A DNA stretch of 23,319 nt, from contig NC_010394.1 of assembly GCF_000069185.1 (NCBI RefSeq), positions 1 through 23,319 on the forward strand, in the 5' to 3' direction. Below, piece by piece: positions 1 to 6,586 of this stretch. The notes under the pieces were generated by a model. That model was not told the origin of the DNA, did not search any database, and worked only from the letters and a program-made list of their open reading frames with translations. Each line of letters starts with the position of its first letter. Position 1 is the first letter of the stretch. The translations under genes and the position numbers were made by a program. This DNA comes from Mycobacteroides abscessus ATCC 19977 (GTDB taxonomy: Bacteria > Actinomycetota > Actinomycetes > Mycobacteriales > Mycobacteriaceae).

Positions 1-32
1 ACAATGGTGACAGCACGGCCCGCTACCGCTTG

Positions 33-54
33 CCTGGAAAAAACTTTCTCCAGG
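33..54. terminator. Short hairpin in upstream leader, possible terminator of an upstream gene
   Basis: The arms CCTGGA (33-38) and TCCAGG (49-54) are perfect inverted repeats around an A-rich ten-base loop. It lies at the edge of the window before the first gene, so it could end a transcript from further left or belong to the leader of the gene at 144. No clear T-run follows. Role is inference. Confidence 0.3.
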
Positions 55-93
55 TTTCAGGGGTTCGCGGTACGCGCGGACTTAAGAGGAAGC

Positions 94-116
94 GACAACC
101 GTAGGGATCGGTTGTC
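94..116 (+). promoter_or_regulatory. Hairpin followed by T-rich tract in the leader of the sigma-like gene
   Basis: GACAACCG (94-101) and CGGTTGTC (109-116) form a perfect 8-bp stem with a 7-base loop, followed at once by a T/C-rich tract (117-126). That is the layout of an intrinsic terminator or attenuator. It sits 28 bases before the start codon of the sigma-like gene and just before its ribosome site, so it could terminate upstream transcription or modulate this gene. Structure is seen; function is inferred. Confidence 0.45.
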
Positions 117-143
117 TCTTTCTCGCCTCCTGGAGATGTAGCC

Positions 144-965
144 ATGGATCGACCGGCACGCCGTCCCGGCCCGCCCGTTGATGCCGCGCGCTTACAACCG
201 GACAACCAGGGCGACATCCAGGGCGTCGACGAGGGCTTGGTCGGCACCTGGCTCGATGACCCTGACCTGGCCGCCGAACTTGCCGACGAACTGGAACGAC
301 TCCGGCGCCTTCAAGCCGATGAGGAACTGCTGCTGACGCTGCAGTTGGAGCAGTTCACCGGCCGGCTGTGGGAGCGGTTCTCCCGCGAGCTGACCCGCTA
401 CGGCCTCGGCGTGCTGCGCGCCTGGATCCGCCACGGCACCATCTACGGCAAGGCCAAGGCGCTGACCGGCTACGGTCTGGGCCGCATCGAGGGCTGGCCC
501 GACGACCAGACCATCGACGACATCGCCACCGACACCGTGGTCGCCGCCCTGATCTACTTCCGCGACAAGGTGCTCAAGACCCACCGCTGGCAATCCTCGG
601 GTGGGGCGTCACTGGGCACCTTCTTCATCGGCCAGTGCCTCTATCAGTTCGCCAACATCTACCGCAGCGCACTGCGGGCCGAGAAGGAGCGCATCCGGGA
701 GGCCACCACGCCGACGGACGAACTCCCCGAAGACCGGTTCGACGTCATCAAGGGCATCGAGGAGACCATCGTCGCCAACGACACGGTGGCCGAAGCGATG
801 GCGCTGCTGACCACCGACCGGGCGCGCCGAGCACTGTTCCTGCAGGAACACGGCTTCACCCAGCGGGAGATCGCCGACAAGCTGGGGTTGCGCGACGCCA
901 AGAGCGTGGAGAACCTCCTCGGCCACCAACTCCGCCAACTCCGAAACCGAAAGAGGACGTCGTGA
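144..965 (+). CDS. RNA polymerase sigma-70-like regulatory protein
   Basis: A 273-residue protein likely to act as an alternative or degenerate sigma factor. The middle (about residues 120-175) has a region-2-like pattern: an acidic stretch, then FRDKVL, then GASLGTFFIGQCLYQFANIY. The C-terminus (about 215-265) is a region-4-like helix-turn-helix (FTQREIADKLGL) ending in basic residues. The N-terminal 70 residues are acidic. The ATG is preceded by GGAG at suitable spacing. Its stop overlaps a downstream in-frame GTG by four bases (GTGA), suggesting translational coupling to the repeat-protein gene. Similar sigma-like proteins are known from actinobacterial plasmids and phages. I cannot tell whether it directs RNA polymerase or only binds DNA. 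Confidence 0.72.
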   Translation: MDRPARRPGPPVDAARLQPDNQGDIQGVDEGLVGTWLDDPDLAAELADELERLRRLQADEELLLTLQLEQFTGRLWERFSRELTRYGLGVLRAWIRHGTIYGKAKALTGYGLGRIEGWPDDQTIDDIATDTVVAALIYFRDKVLKTHRWQSSGGASLGTFFIGQCLYQFANIYRSALRAEKERIREATTPTDELPEDRFDVIKGIEETIVANDTVAEAMALLTTDRARRALFLQEHGFTQREIADKLGLRDAKSVENLLGHQLRQLRNRKRTS

Positions 966-1198
966 CCACCATCAAGCACCTCACCGCACTCATCAACGCC
1001 AGCTCGTTGGGCACCCGCACCGGGCGAGTAGCCCGCCGGTCGGTGACCGCCGCCGAAGGCGACGCCCTGGCCCGCCGCGCCGCCGAGAGCGGCCAGGGGC
1101 ACGACGATTCCGAGAAATTCAGGGGTCGAGCCGACGAGCGCACTTATAGACCGGTATCCGGCTCAACACCGGGCCGGACAAACCGAAAGGACAAGACA
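962..1198 (+). other. In-frame 79-codon extension upstream of the repeat-protein gene, possible alternative coupled start
   Basis: A GTG at 962 overlaps the sigma-gene stop as GTGA and opens a reading frame with no stop until 1402, in the same frame as the ATG at 1199. Translation from here would give a 147-residue protein. The extension is Arg/Ala-rich and shows no recognised domain. I favour the ATG at 1199 because GAAAGGAC lies just upstream and because known proteins of this repeat type, as I recall them, begin at that point. The extension may be translated leader, a fused N-terminus or non-coding linker. Confidence 0.35.
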
Positions 1199-1402
1199 AT
1201 GGCCAAGGGACATCACCGCAGCGCGACCACCGGTCGCTACGTCAAGGCGTCCACCGCGGCGCGCAACCCCAAGACCACGGTCACCGAACGGGGCTCCAAC
1301 CGCAGCAGCGGAACCCATCACCGCAGTGCCATCACCGGCAAGTTCGTGAAGGGCTCCACGGCCGCACGTCACCCCAACACCACAGTTACCGAACGCGGTT
1401 GA
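1199..1402 (+). CDS. Small two-repeat hypothetical protein (HHRSA-TG-[RK][YF]VK repeats)
   Basis: A 67-residue basic protein made almost wholly of two tandem copies of a 28-residue unit (residues 5-32 and 40-67, offset 35). Each copy runs HHRSA-x-TG-[RK]-[YF]-VK, then STAAR-x-P, and ends TTVTERG. Small proteins with this repeat are familiar from mycobacterial and nocardial chromosomes, plasmids and phages, but no function is established that I know of. The ATG follows GAAAGGAC. The gene ends 18 bases before a strong hairpin (1421-1459), so it probably closes the sigma-like operon. Confidence 0.7.
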   Translation: MAKGHHRSATTGRYVKASTAARNPKTTVTERGSNRSSGTHHRSAITGKFVKGSTAARHPNTTVTERG

Positions 1403-1420
1403 GCATCAACCGGATTCGGC

Positions 1421-1459
1421 GGTGTCCCCTCGGCTCGACAGACGGGCCGAGGGGACACC
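1421..1459 (+). terminator. Perfect 14-bp hairpin, probable terminator
   Basis: GGTGTCCCCTCGGC (1421-1434) and its exact reverse complement (1446-1459) flank an 11-base loop. It lies between the stop at 1402 and the start at 1491. No T-run follows, which is common for GC-rich actinobacterial terminators. Its perfection could also mark a protein-binding site. Confidence 0.65.
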
Positions 1460-1490
1460 AGACCAAATCACTTCCGAAAGGCGAAATCCC

Positions 1491-1724
1491 ATGATCCGTA
1501 CCACCGTTGAAGCCCTCGGCGGCGCGCAGGCCGTTCCCAGTGAGCTGATCCCGGTCCGCGAACTGCATCAGCGCCTGATCGATCAGGTGACCACCAGTGG
1601 CGGCAACGTCGTCCTGGCCGACACCGCCGGCAAGCCCGCCGCCGTGGTCATGTCCCTTCAGCGCTACGAGCAGCTGCTCGACGAGCTGAACACGCTGCGC
1701 CGCAGAACCGCCGACAACGCCTGA
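1491..1724 (+). CDS. Phd/YefM-like antitoxin-type protein
   Basis: A 77-residue protein whose middle matches the Phd/YefM antitoxin layout: an IPVRELHQRL helix, a turn, VVLAD, then GKPAAVVMSLQRYEQLLDEL, corresponding to the usual pattern of a pro-alanine-valine strand followed by a Y-E helix. Such antitoxins bind DNA as dimers, repress their operon and neutralise a toxin. The ATG at 1491 follows CCGAAAGGCG; a longer in-frame reading from 1422 would run through the hairpin and is unlikely. The stop overlaps ATG 1724 (TGATG). The downstream partner is not a recognised toxin, so the pairing is inference. Confidence 0.55.
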   Translation: MIRTTVEALGGAQAVPSELIPVRELHQRLIDQVTTSGGNVVLADTAGKPAAVVMSLQRYEQLLDELNTLRRRTADNA

Positions 1725-1744
1725 TGGCGGGGGAGGGGCATCAC

Positions 1745-2020
1745 GTGCTGACCGACGACGACGTGCAAGCTCTCGACCGACGCGCACGCGAGGTGGGAGA
1801 CGTCATCGGCTGGGATCTGCAGTTCGTCGTCGCCCCCAACGCGGAGTACGTCGGTCTGGCGGCCGGCGGCGGCGCTGAACACGCTGACGAGATCATCGTC
1901 CTCGGCCCCAGCCGGATCACCGATCTCGCCGTCCACGAGATAGACCTCGCACTCGACGCACTCCAGCGCGGCGAACGGCACATCATCCTCGACGAAGACG
2001 GCGACCCCCGGCTGATCTGA
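1745..2020 (+). CDS. Hypothetical protein coupled to the antitoxin-like gene
   Basis: I do not recognise this 91-residue acidic protein. It has an N-terminal helix (LTDDDVQALDRRAREVG), a strand region around WDLQFVVAP, a GGG-containing loop, and alternating strand and helix near the C-terminus ending DEDGDPRLI. GTG 1745 is chosen because a strong ribosome site (GGGGGAGGGG, about 1729-1738) lies seven bases before it. ATG 1724, overlapping the previous stop as TGATG, is the alternative and would add seven residues. Its position directly behind a Phd-like gene makes it a candidate toxin or cofactor, but no toxin fold or catalytic motif is evident. Confidence 0.6.
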   Translation: MLTDDDVQALDRRAREVGDVIGWDLQFVVAPNAEYVGLAAGGGAEHADEIIVLGPSRITDLAVHEIDLALDALQRGERHIILDEDGDPRLI

Positions 2021-2043
2021 ACACACGGCCGGCGAGTTCTTCT

Positions 2044-2187
2044 CTACGCCTCTCCAGTCCGACCCGCATAGCGGTCCCGCGCAGCCCGACGTTCAACATC
2101 GGCGGTCTCGCTGTTGAACTCCGACGCCAGCTGGGCGTAGCCGGCATCGAGGTCATCCGGGTCGGGCTCGGCTTCCGCGTGAATCAC
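2044..2187 (-). CDS. Small acidic hypothetical protein (47 aa)
   Basis: A GTG-initiated ORF of 47 residues beginning MIHAEAEPDPDDLDAGYAQL, acidic then Arg-rich at its end. The GTG at 2187 lies eight bases beyond the stop of the antitoxin-like ORF at 2195-2374. The same frame is open up to an ATG at 2337, but that extension overlaps the other ORF out of frame and reads as low-complexity shadow, so the short form is preferred. I do not recognise it. Its clean helical, charged composition suggests it may be real, but evidence is modest. Confidence 0.4.
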   Translation of the reverse strand: MIHAEAEPDPDDLDAGYAQLASEFNSETADVERRAARDRYAGRTGEA

Positions 2188-2194
2188 TTCGACC

Positions 2195-2374
2195 TCATTT
2201 CCGGGGAACGCCGTAGCGGGCGCGGATCTCGTCTTCGCCGAACGTACGGCCGGCGGCGATGTCGGCTTCTGCTTCTCGTAGCGATTCACGAACGTCCGCC
2301 ACGTCGATCGGCCAGTCGTCGAGTTCCCCAGGTGCACTGCTGCAGCCCTGGGTATCGCCGTTTTCTTCCGTCAC
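2195..2374 (-). CDS. Small antitoxin-like protein (59 aa)
   Basis: A GTG-initiated ORF of 59 residues that ends with ADVRESLREAEADIAAGRTF, then GEDEIRARYGVP. A helix followed by a short ADIAAGRTF-type turn and a D/E-E-I-R-A-R helix is the C-terminal half typical of many RelB/Phd-type antitoxins that wrap their toxins. The N-terminal part is short and lacks a clear DNA-binding fold. The GTG overlaps the stop of the frameshifted resolvase frame as GTGA. No RelE or PIN toxin follows; only a 47-residue ORF. It may be a solitary or remnant antitoxin. Confidence 0.5.
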   Translation of the reverse strand: MTEENGDTQGCSSAPGELDDWPIDVADVRESLREAEADIAAGRTFGEDEIRARYGVPRK

Positions 2375-2967
2375 CTTCGAAGGATAAGGTCGCCTGCCTG
2401 CCTCAGGCTGACGGCTGCGGTTGGTCGAGGCAGCGGTAGACGCTGGAGCGGGATATGTCGAGGGTGCGCGCGATTCTGGGCGCGAGGGGTCCCGGCCTCG
2501 TCGAGGGCTTGGACCGCGGCGATGGTGTCAGCGGTGAGGCCGGGGCGGCCGGGGTGTCGACCGGCCGCGCGGGCTGCCGCGACTCCAGCGGCGGTGCGTT
2601 CGGCGGCGACGGCTCGCTCGAACTCGGCGACGGCCCCGAAGACGTGGAAGATCAGCCGTCCGCCGGCAGTGCTGGTGTCGATGACTTCGGTGAGAGAGCG
2701 CAGTTCGACGCCGCGGTCCTGCAAGTCGCTGGCCACGGTGAGCAGGTGCGGGAGCGAGCGGCCGAGGCGGTCCAGCCGCCACACCATGAGCACGTCACCG
2801 CGGCGGGCGTAGTCGAGCAGCGCGGCCAGCTCGGGGCGATCATCATCGCGAGCGCCGGACATGCGCTCGGTCCAAATCCGTTCGGCCCCGGCCTCCGTCA
2901 ACGCCTTCGTCTGCATGTCGGGGGACTGGTGCAACGTCGAGACTCGCGCGTATCCCAGCAGCGTCAC
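2371..2967 (-). CDS. Serine resolvase/invertase, C-terminal frameshift
   Basis: The catalytic domain (residues 1 to about 125) is intact: LGYARVST with nucleophile Ser10, RLDRLGRS, and the long E helix (FGAVAEFERAVAAERTAAG). It would cut and rejoin res-type DNA sites. The C-terminal helix-turn-helix is scrambled. After GTPRAQ the frame shifts, and deleting one A at 2474-2475 restores IARTLDISRSSVYRCL and a stop at 2403-2405, as expected for the family. As written the protein is 198 residues and its stop overlaps GTG 2374. The GTG start at 2967 overlaps the upstream stop (GTGA). A res-like array lies about 95 bp upstream. Either a real inactivating mutation or a sequencing error. Confidence 0.75.
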   Translation of the reverse strand: MTLLGYARVSTLHQSPDMQTKALTEAGAERIWTERMSGARDDDRPELAALLDYARRGDVLMVWRLDRLGRSLPHLLTVASDLQDRGVELRSLTEVIDTSTAGGRLIFHVFGAVAEFERAVAAERTAAGVAAARAAGRHPGRPGLTADTIAAVQALDEAGTPRAQNRAHPRHIPLQRLPLPRPTAAVSLRQAGDLILRR

Positions 2968-3398
2968 CGGCAGGTCCTCACTCGTTCAGGGGGCACGGTC
3001 TTCTCAGGCCCAACCAGGGCCGCTTGCGGACCTGGGCGGGAGCCGTCTGTGTCTTTAAGGGTGTCCCCGTTCCCGCCGGTCTGGGACAGGATTCTGGGAC
3101 ACCGCACCGGCGCATCGGCGCTGGTCGCAACTACAGCGGTCATTATGTAGCTTTTTCGGTCGGTAGAGGCCGTATGGCAGTCCTGGCGACGGTGGCGGCG
3201 CAGGGCGTAGCCAACGGCGGCGATCACCAGCACCGCGGTGGCACCGATCAGCCACGGATTGCCCAGGACGCCACCAAGGGCTCCGAGCGCTCCGCCGGCG
3301 ATGAGCGCCGGTCCGGCGCAGCACAGCAGCGGCAGCACCCCGATGCCCACCAGGCCGAGGATCCCGGCCACGGACGGGCTCGTGCGCTTGGTCGCCAT
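2964..3398 (-). CDS. MerF-like small mercury-transport membrane protein with unusual C-terminal tail
   Basis: Residues 1-65 form two membrane helices (about 10-36 and 46-64). The first carries a vicinal cysteine pair, LPLLCCAGP (Cys26, Cys27), the signature of MerT/MerF-type proteins that hand Hg(II) to the cytoplasmic reductase. The ATG overlaps the regulator stop by four bases (ATGA), so the two are co-translated. Residues 66-144 are hydrophilic with no recognised domain; this tail is encoded by DNA that also contains the res-like array and ends overlapping the resolvase start. A normal MerF would end soon after the second helix, so I infer the native stop was lost when the resolvase module joined. 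Hg specificity follows from context. Confidence 0.6.
   Translation of the reverse strand: MATKRTSPSVAGILGLVGIGVLPLLCCAGPALIAGGALGALGGVLGNPWLIGATAVLVIAAVGYALRRHRRQDCHTASTDRKSYIMTAVVATSADAPVRCPRILSQTGGNGDTLKDTDGSRPGPQAALVGPEKTVPPERVRTCR
3061..3102. other. res-like site of the left resolvase
   Basis: Three related half-sites occur in 42 bp: GTGTCCCC (3061-3068), GGGACA (3083-3088) and GGGACAC (3096-3102). The outer two form an inverted pair. This lies between the mer genes and the resolvase start, where Tn3-family and related resolvases keep their res sites. It is internal to the tail-coding part of the MerF-like gene. The repeats are visible; the assignment as res is inference. Confidence 0.45.
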
Positions 3399-3781
3399 CA
3401 GGCCGGCACCTGCGGGGCCTCGGCGGCGGTGATGCGTACGCAGTCGGCCAGGGCGGCGGCGTTGTCGGCGGCCAACGAACGCGCCAGCATCACCAGATCG
3501 GCCACCCGCGGGTCGGCCACCTTGTAATGAGCGAACCGGCCCTCTCGGCGGACCTGGACGTAGCCGCAGTCCGACAGGCACGCCAGGTGACTGGAAACCC
3601 GGCTCTGCGCCAGCCCGAGATGGGTGACGCACTCGGTCACGGTGTGCTCGGTGCTCACCAGGAACTCCAGAAGCCGCAGTCGGCCGGGATCACCGAGCGC
3701 GCGGAAGAACTTGGCCACCATCTCCACCCCGGTGTCGGTTTCGGGCAGGAACGCCAGCCGGGGATCGGTGCGGCAGGTCAC
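3398..3781 (-). CDS. ArsR/SmtB-family metal-responsive repressor (CmtR/actinobacterial mer type)
   Basis: A 127-residue winged-helix repressor likely to control the divergent mer operons. The ArsR core is clear: FRALGDPGRLRLLEFL, a recognition helix LAQSRVSSHLACL, then a wing (VRREGRFAHYKV). Cysteines 68 and 72 in the HLACLSDCG segment plus Cys114 near the C-terminus match the metal site pattern of mycobacterial CmtR (Cys57, Cys61, Cys102); Cys51 is extra. Streptomyces mer operons also use an ArsR-type regulator rather than classical MerR. GTG 3781 is preferred over GTG 3796 because AAGGGAG sits five bases before it. The stop overlaps the MerF-like ATG. A palindrome at 3814-3831 is its likely operator. 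Confidence 0.82.
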   Translation of the reverse strand: MTCRTDPRLAFLPETDTGVEMVAKFFRALGDPGRLRLLEFLVSTEHTVTECVTHLGLAQSRVSSHLACLSDCGYVQVRREGRFAHYKVADPRVADLVMLARSLAADNAAALADCVRITAAEAPQVPA

Positions 3782-3796
3782 GCGGTCTCCCTTCAC

Positions 3797-3845
3797 ATCC
3801 TAGAAAATTAGCGTATCCGTATTAGCGGATATGAGGAAGTATAGT
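3797..3845. promoter_or_regulatory. Divergent mer promoter/operator region
   Basis: A dyad TATCCG-TATTAG-CGGATA occupies 3814-3831. To its right TATAGT (3840-3845) is a good -10 box for merA; to its left TAGGAT read on the minus strand (3802-3797) is a -10 candidate for the repressor gene. The dyad lies between and upstream of both -10 boxes, where an ArsR-type repressor would block both promoters. No good -35 boxes are seen, as is common in mycobacteria. Dyad and boxes are seen; roles are inferred. Confidence 0.6.
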
Positions 3846-3919
3846 CACATTCGACTACCCGAGAGCAACGGTCGGCGGGGCCCGTCCCGCAGGACCGCCG
3901 ACGAAAGGCGAGACGCCCC

Positions 3920-5338
3920 ATGGGCTATGACTTGGCGATCATCGGCTCCGGCGGTGCGGCGTTCGCCGCCGCCATCGCCGCCACCACGGCCGGACGCCGT
4001 GTGGTGATGATCGAACGGGCCACCATCGGCGGCACGTGCGTCAACGTCGGATGCGTGCCGTCGAAGGCGCTGCTCGCCGCCGCCGACGCCCTCCACGGCG
4101 CGTCGACCGCGGCCCGGTTTCCAGGCATCGCCGCCAGCGCCGCACCCGTCGACGGCCCGGCCTTGATGACCGGAAAGGACGCACTGGTCCAGACCCTGCG
4201 CGGCGAGAAGTACGTCGACCTCGCCGCCCACTACGGCTGGGACGTCGTCGAGGGCGACGCCCAGTTCGTCGGCGATGCCGGCGGACCGTGCCTCACCGTC
4301 GAAACGCCCGGCGGCGCAACGCTGCACGTCGAGGCCGAGCATTATTTGATCGCCACCGGTTCGGCGCCCTGGGCGCCACCCGTCGACGGATTGGCCGACA
4401 CCGGCTCTCTGACGTCGACCACCGCGATGGACCTAGACCGGCTGCCCGAATCCATGATCGTGCTCGGCGGCGGCTACGTGGGCCTGGAACAGGCGCAGCT
4501 CTTCGCCCGCCTGGGCACCGTGGTCACCGTGGTGACGCGATCACCGCTGCTGTCCGCCGAAGAACCCGAGGTCTCCGCGGTGCTGGCGGACGTCTTCGGT
4601 GACGAGGACATCCGGGTGCACACCCACACCACCGTGACCGGTGTGCGCCGCGACGAACACGGCTACAGCCTCACCGCCGAACGCGGAACGCAACGGTTGG
4701 CGCTGCATGCCGAACAGCTGCTGGTGGCCACCGGGCGCCGCCCGGTCACCGCCGGTCTGAACCTCGACGCGGTCGGGGTCAAGACCGGTCCGCGCGGAGA
4801 AGTCCTCGTCGACGACCATCTGCGCTCCACCACCGCACGGATCTGGGCTGCCGGCGACGTGACCGGAGGACCGCAGTTCGTCTACGTCGCCGCGGCCCAG
4901 GGCACCCTGGTCGCCGACAACGCGTTCGGCAGGGCCGCCCGCACCCTGGACTACACCGCCCTGCCGCGGGTCGTGTTCACCAGCCCCGCCGTCGCCTCAG
5001 TCGGCATGACCGACGCCCAGGCCACCGCCGCCGGCATCCAATGCGACTGCCGCACAATACCTTTGCAGTACGTGACGCGGGCAATCGTCAACCGCGACAC
5101 CCGCGGGTTGGTCAAACTCGTCGCCGCCGCCGACACCGGTCGGTTACTGGGGGTGCACGTCGTCGCCGAGAACGCCGGAGACGTCATCACCGCCGCCACC
5201 TACGCGCTGACCGCGGGGATGACCGTCGAGCAGCTCGCCCACACCTGGGCCCCGTATCTGACCATGGCCGAATCACTCAAACTCGCCGCCCAGGCCTACA
5301 CCACCGACGTCGCCACCCTGTCCTGCTGCGCCAGCTGA
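3920..5338 (+). CDS. merA: Mercuric reductase MerA (no N-terminal metal-binding domain)
   Basis: A 472-residue cytoplasmic flavoenzyme that reduces Hg(II) to volatile Hg(0) with NADPH. The sequence shows the FAD site IGSGGAAFAAA near the N-terminus, the redox-active pair in GGTCVNVGCVPSK (Cys40, Cys45), an NADPH-binding GGGYVGLEQAQLF segment, the second FAD motif in IWAAGDVTGGPQ, and the C-terminal vicinal cysteines SCCAS (Cys469, Cys470) that distinguish MerA from lipoamide dehydrogenase. It lacks the N-terminal MerP-like domain found in many Gram-negative MerA proteins. GAAAGGCGAG precedes the ATG. It is the first gene of the rightward mer operon, downstream of the ArsR-type operator. Confidence 0.96.
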   Translation: MGYDLAIIGSGGAAFAAAIAATTAGRRVVMIERATIGGTCVNVGCVPSKALLAAADALHGASTAARFPGIAASAAPVDGPALMTGKDALVQTLRGEKYVDLAAHYGWDVVEGDAQFVGDAGGPCLTVETPGGATLHVEAEHYLIATGSAPWAPPVDGLADTGSLTSTTAMDLDRLPESMIVLGGGYVGLEQAQLFARLGTVVTVVTRSPLLSAEEPEVSAVLADVFGDEDIRVHTHTTVTGVRRDEHGYSLTAERGTQRLALHAEQLLVATGRRPVTAGLNLDAVGVKTGPRGEVLVDDHLRSTTARIWAAGDVTGGPQFVYVAAAQGTLVADNAFGRAARTLDYTALPRVVFTSPAVASVGMTDAQATAAGIQCDCRTIPLQYVTRAIVNRDTRGLVKLVAAADTGRLLGVHVVAENAGDVITAATYALTAGMTVEQLAHTWAPYLTMAESLKLAAQAYTTDVATLSCCAS

Positions 5339-5366
5339 CCAACCCCCACCCGCAAGGAGAACCCTG

Positions 5367-5883
5367 ATGACTGTGCCCCCCCACCCCCGCCATCGACCAC
5401 GCAACTACCGCGTTGCCGCCCAGGTGGCAGCGCTGGCTGCCCCGCGCCGCCGCCCTGATGGCGGGTTTCGCCACTTTGTGTTGCCTCGGTGTGACGGCGC
5501 TGGTGTCGCTGCTCACCGCCATCGGCGCCACGTTCCTGACTACCGACGCCGCCCTGCGGCCGCTGCTGATCGTCAGCTTGGTGATCACCATCGCCGGTAG
5601 CGCGGCCACCTGGCATCGGCACCGCAACCCGCTGCCGCTGCTACTGACCGTGGTCGCCGCGGTGATCATCTTCTTGTCCCTCAACGGCAACGCCCTGTTC
5701 GGCCACGCCAGCGCCGGGCACGGCGGCGATCCCATGGGCGACGGCATGGGAGGCCACACCGCCGGCGCCGGCATGCCCGGCGGGGTGGGGGTGTGGATCG
5801 GGTTGGCACTGCTGATCATCGCCCAGGTGTGGGACATCTGGCGGCTACGCCAACTCAAACGCCAGAATGCCTGCGCCGCTTGA
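5367..5883 (+). CDS. MerT/MerC-like mercury transport membrane protein, start frameshifted at a C7 run
   Basis: A four-helix membrane protein. The first helix has a vicinal cysteine pair (GFATLCCLGVTALVSLL) as in MerT/MerC, which move Hg(II) across the membrane to MerA. A Gly/His/Met-rich loop (about 5700-5790: GHASAGHGGDPMGDGMGGH) precedes the last helix and could bind metal. The ATG at 5367 has an excellent ribosome site (AAGGAG) but reads out of frame after seven Cs at 5376-5382. With six Cs the frame joins perfectly to the membrane protein. As written, translation in the membrane frame would need TTG 5413 or ATG 5458. It lies 28 bp behind merA. Confidence 0.72.
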
Positions 5884-5929
5884 TATCGCATCCCTAGTTT
5901 CCGCTATCGACCTGGAAGGACCAAGCGAC

Positions 5930-6586
5930 ATGAACCCCGACATCGCCCAACTCGCCCACCGGCTCAACGACTCACTCGGCGGCGACAACCCCGGCTCGAC
6001 GCCCTGGATGTTGCGCCCGCTGCTCGACCTCCTCGCCCACGGAGCGCCGGTCACCATCGACCAACTCGCTGACGCCACCGCCACCACCGTCGAGCAGGTG
6101 CGCCACGCCTTGACCGCCATGTCCGACACCGAATACGACGAACACGGCCGCATCATCGGCAGCGGCCTCACACTGCGCCCCACCCCGCACCGCTTCGACA
6201 TCGACGGACGGCAGCTCTACACCTGGTGCGCGCTGGACACGCTCATCTTCCCCGGCATCCTCGGCCGAACCGCCCACGTCACCTCGCCATGTCACAGCAC
6301 TGGGCAACCCGTGCACCTCACCATCGACACCCACGGAATCACCAACGTCGAACCCACGACCGCCGTGGTCTCGATCGTCATCCCGGACCATCCCGCCTCT
6401 ATTCGGACCGCGTTTTGCCACCACGTGCACTTCTTCGCCACCCGGGAGGCCGCTGAGCCATGGCTGGCCGAGAACCCCGCGGCCACCGTCGTTTCCGTGG
6501 CTGACGCTTACCAACTCGGCCGCCCCCTGACCCAGTCCCTCCTGAAAGGCACCTCCCCGTCACGCTGCACCCAGGTGGGACGATGA
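5930..6586 (+). CDS. merB: Organomercurial lyase MerB
   Basis: A 218-residue enzyme that protonolyses carbon-mercury bonds, releasing Hg(II) for MerA. Catalytic residues are visible: Cys100 and Asp103 in YTWCALDTLIFPGIL and Cys163 in TAFCHHVHFF. Their spacing (3 and 63) equals that of Cys96, Asp99 and Cys159 in the well-studied MerB. The N-terminal third carries the family's winged-helix-like segment (VTIDQLADATATTVEQVRHAL). ATG 5930 is chosen because GGAAGGA lies upstream; an in-frame start at 5867 would overlap the transporter end. The stop overlaps the next ATG by four bases, so translation is coupled. It gives the module broad-spectrum (organic plus inorganic) mercury resistance. Confidence 0.96.
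   Translation: MNPDIAQLAHRLNDSLGGDNPGSTPWMLRPLLDLLAHGAPVTIDQLADATATTVEQVRHALTAMSDTEYDEHGRIIGSGLTLRPTPHRFDIDGRQLYTWCALDTLIFPGILGRTAHVTSPCHSTGQPVHLTIDTHGITNVEPTTAVVSIVIPDHPASIRTAFCHHVHFFATREAAEPWLAENPAATVVSVADAYQLGRPLTQSLLKGTSPSRCTQVGR

Noticed and set aside
368..961. Extension of the repeat-protein frame back into the sigma-like gene
   Set aside because: This part is out of frame with the sigma-like gene and reads as Arg/Pro-rich shadow; only the part after GTG 962 or ATG 1199 is plausible.
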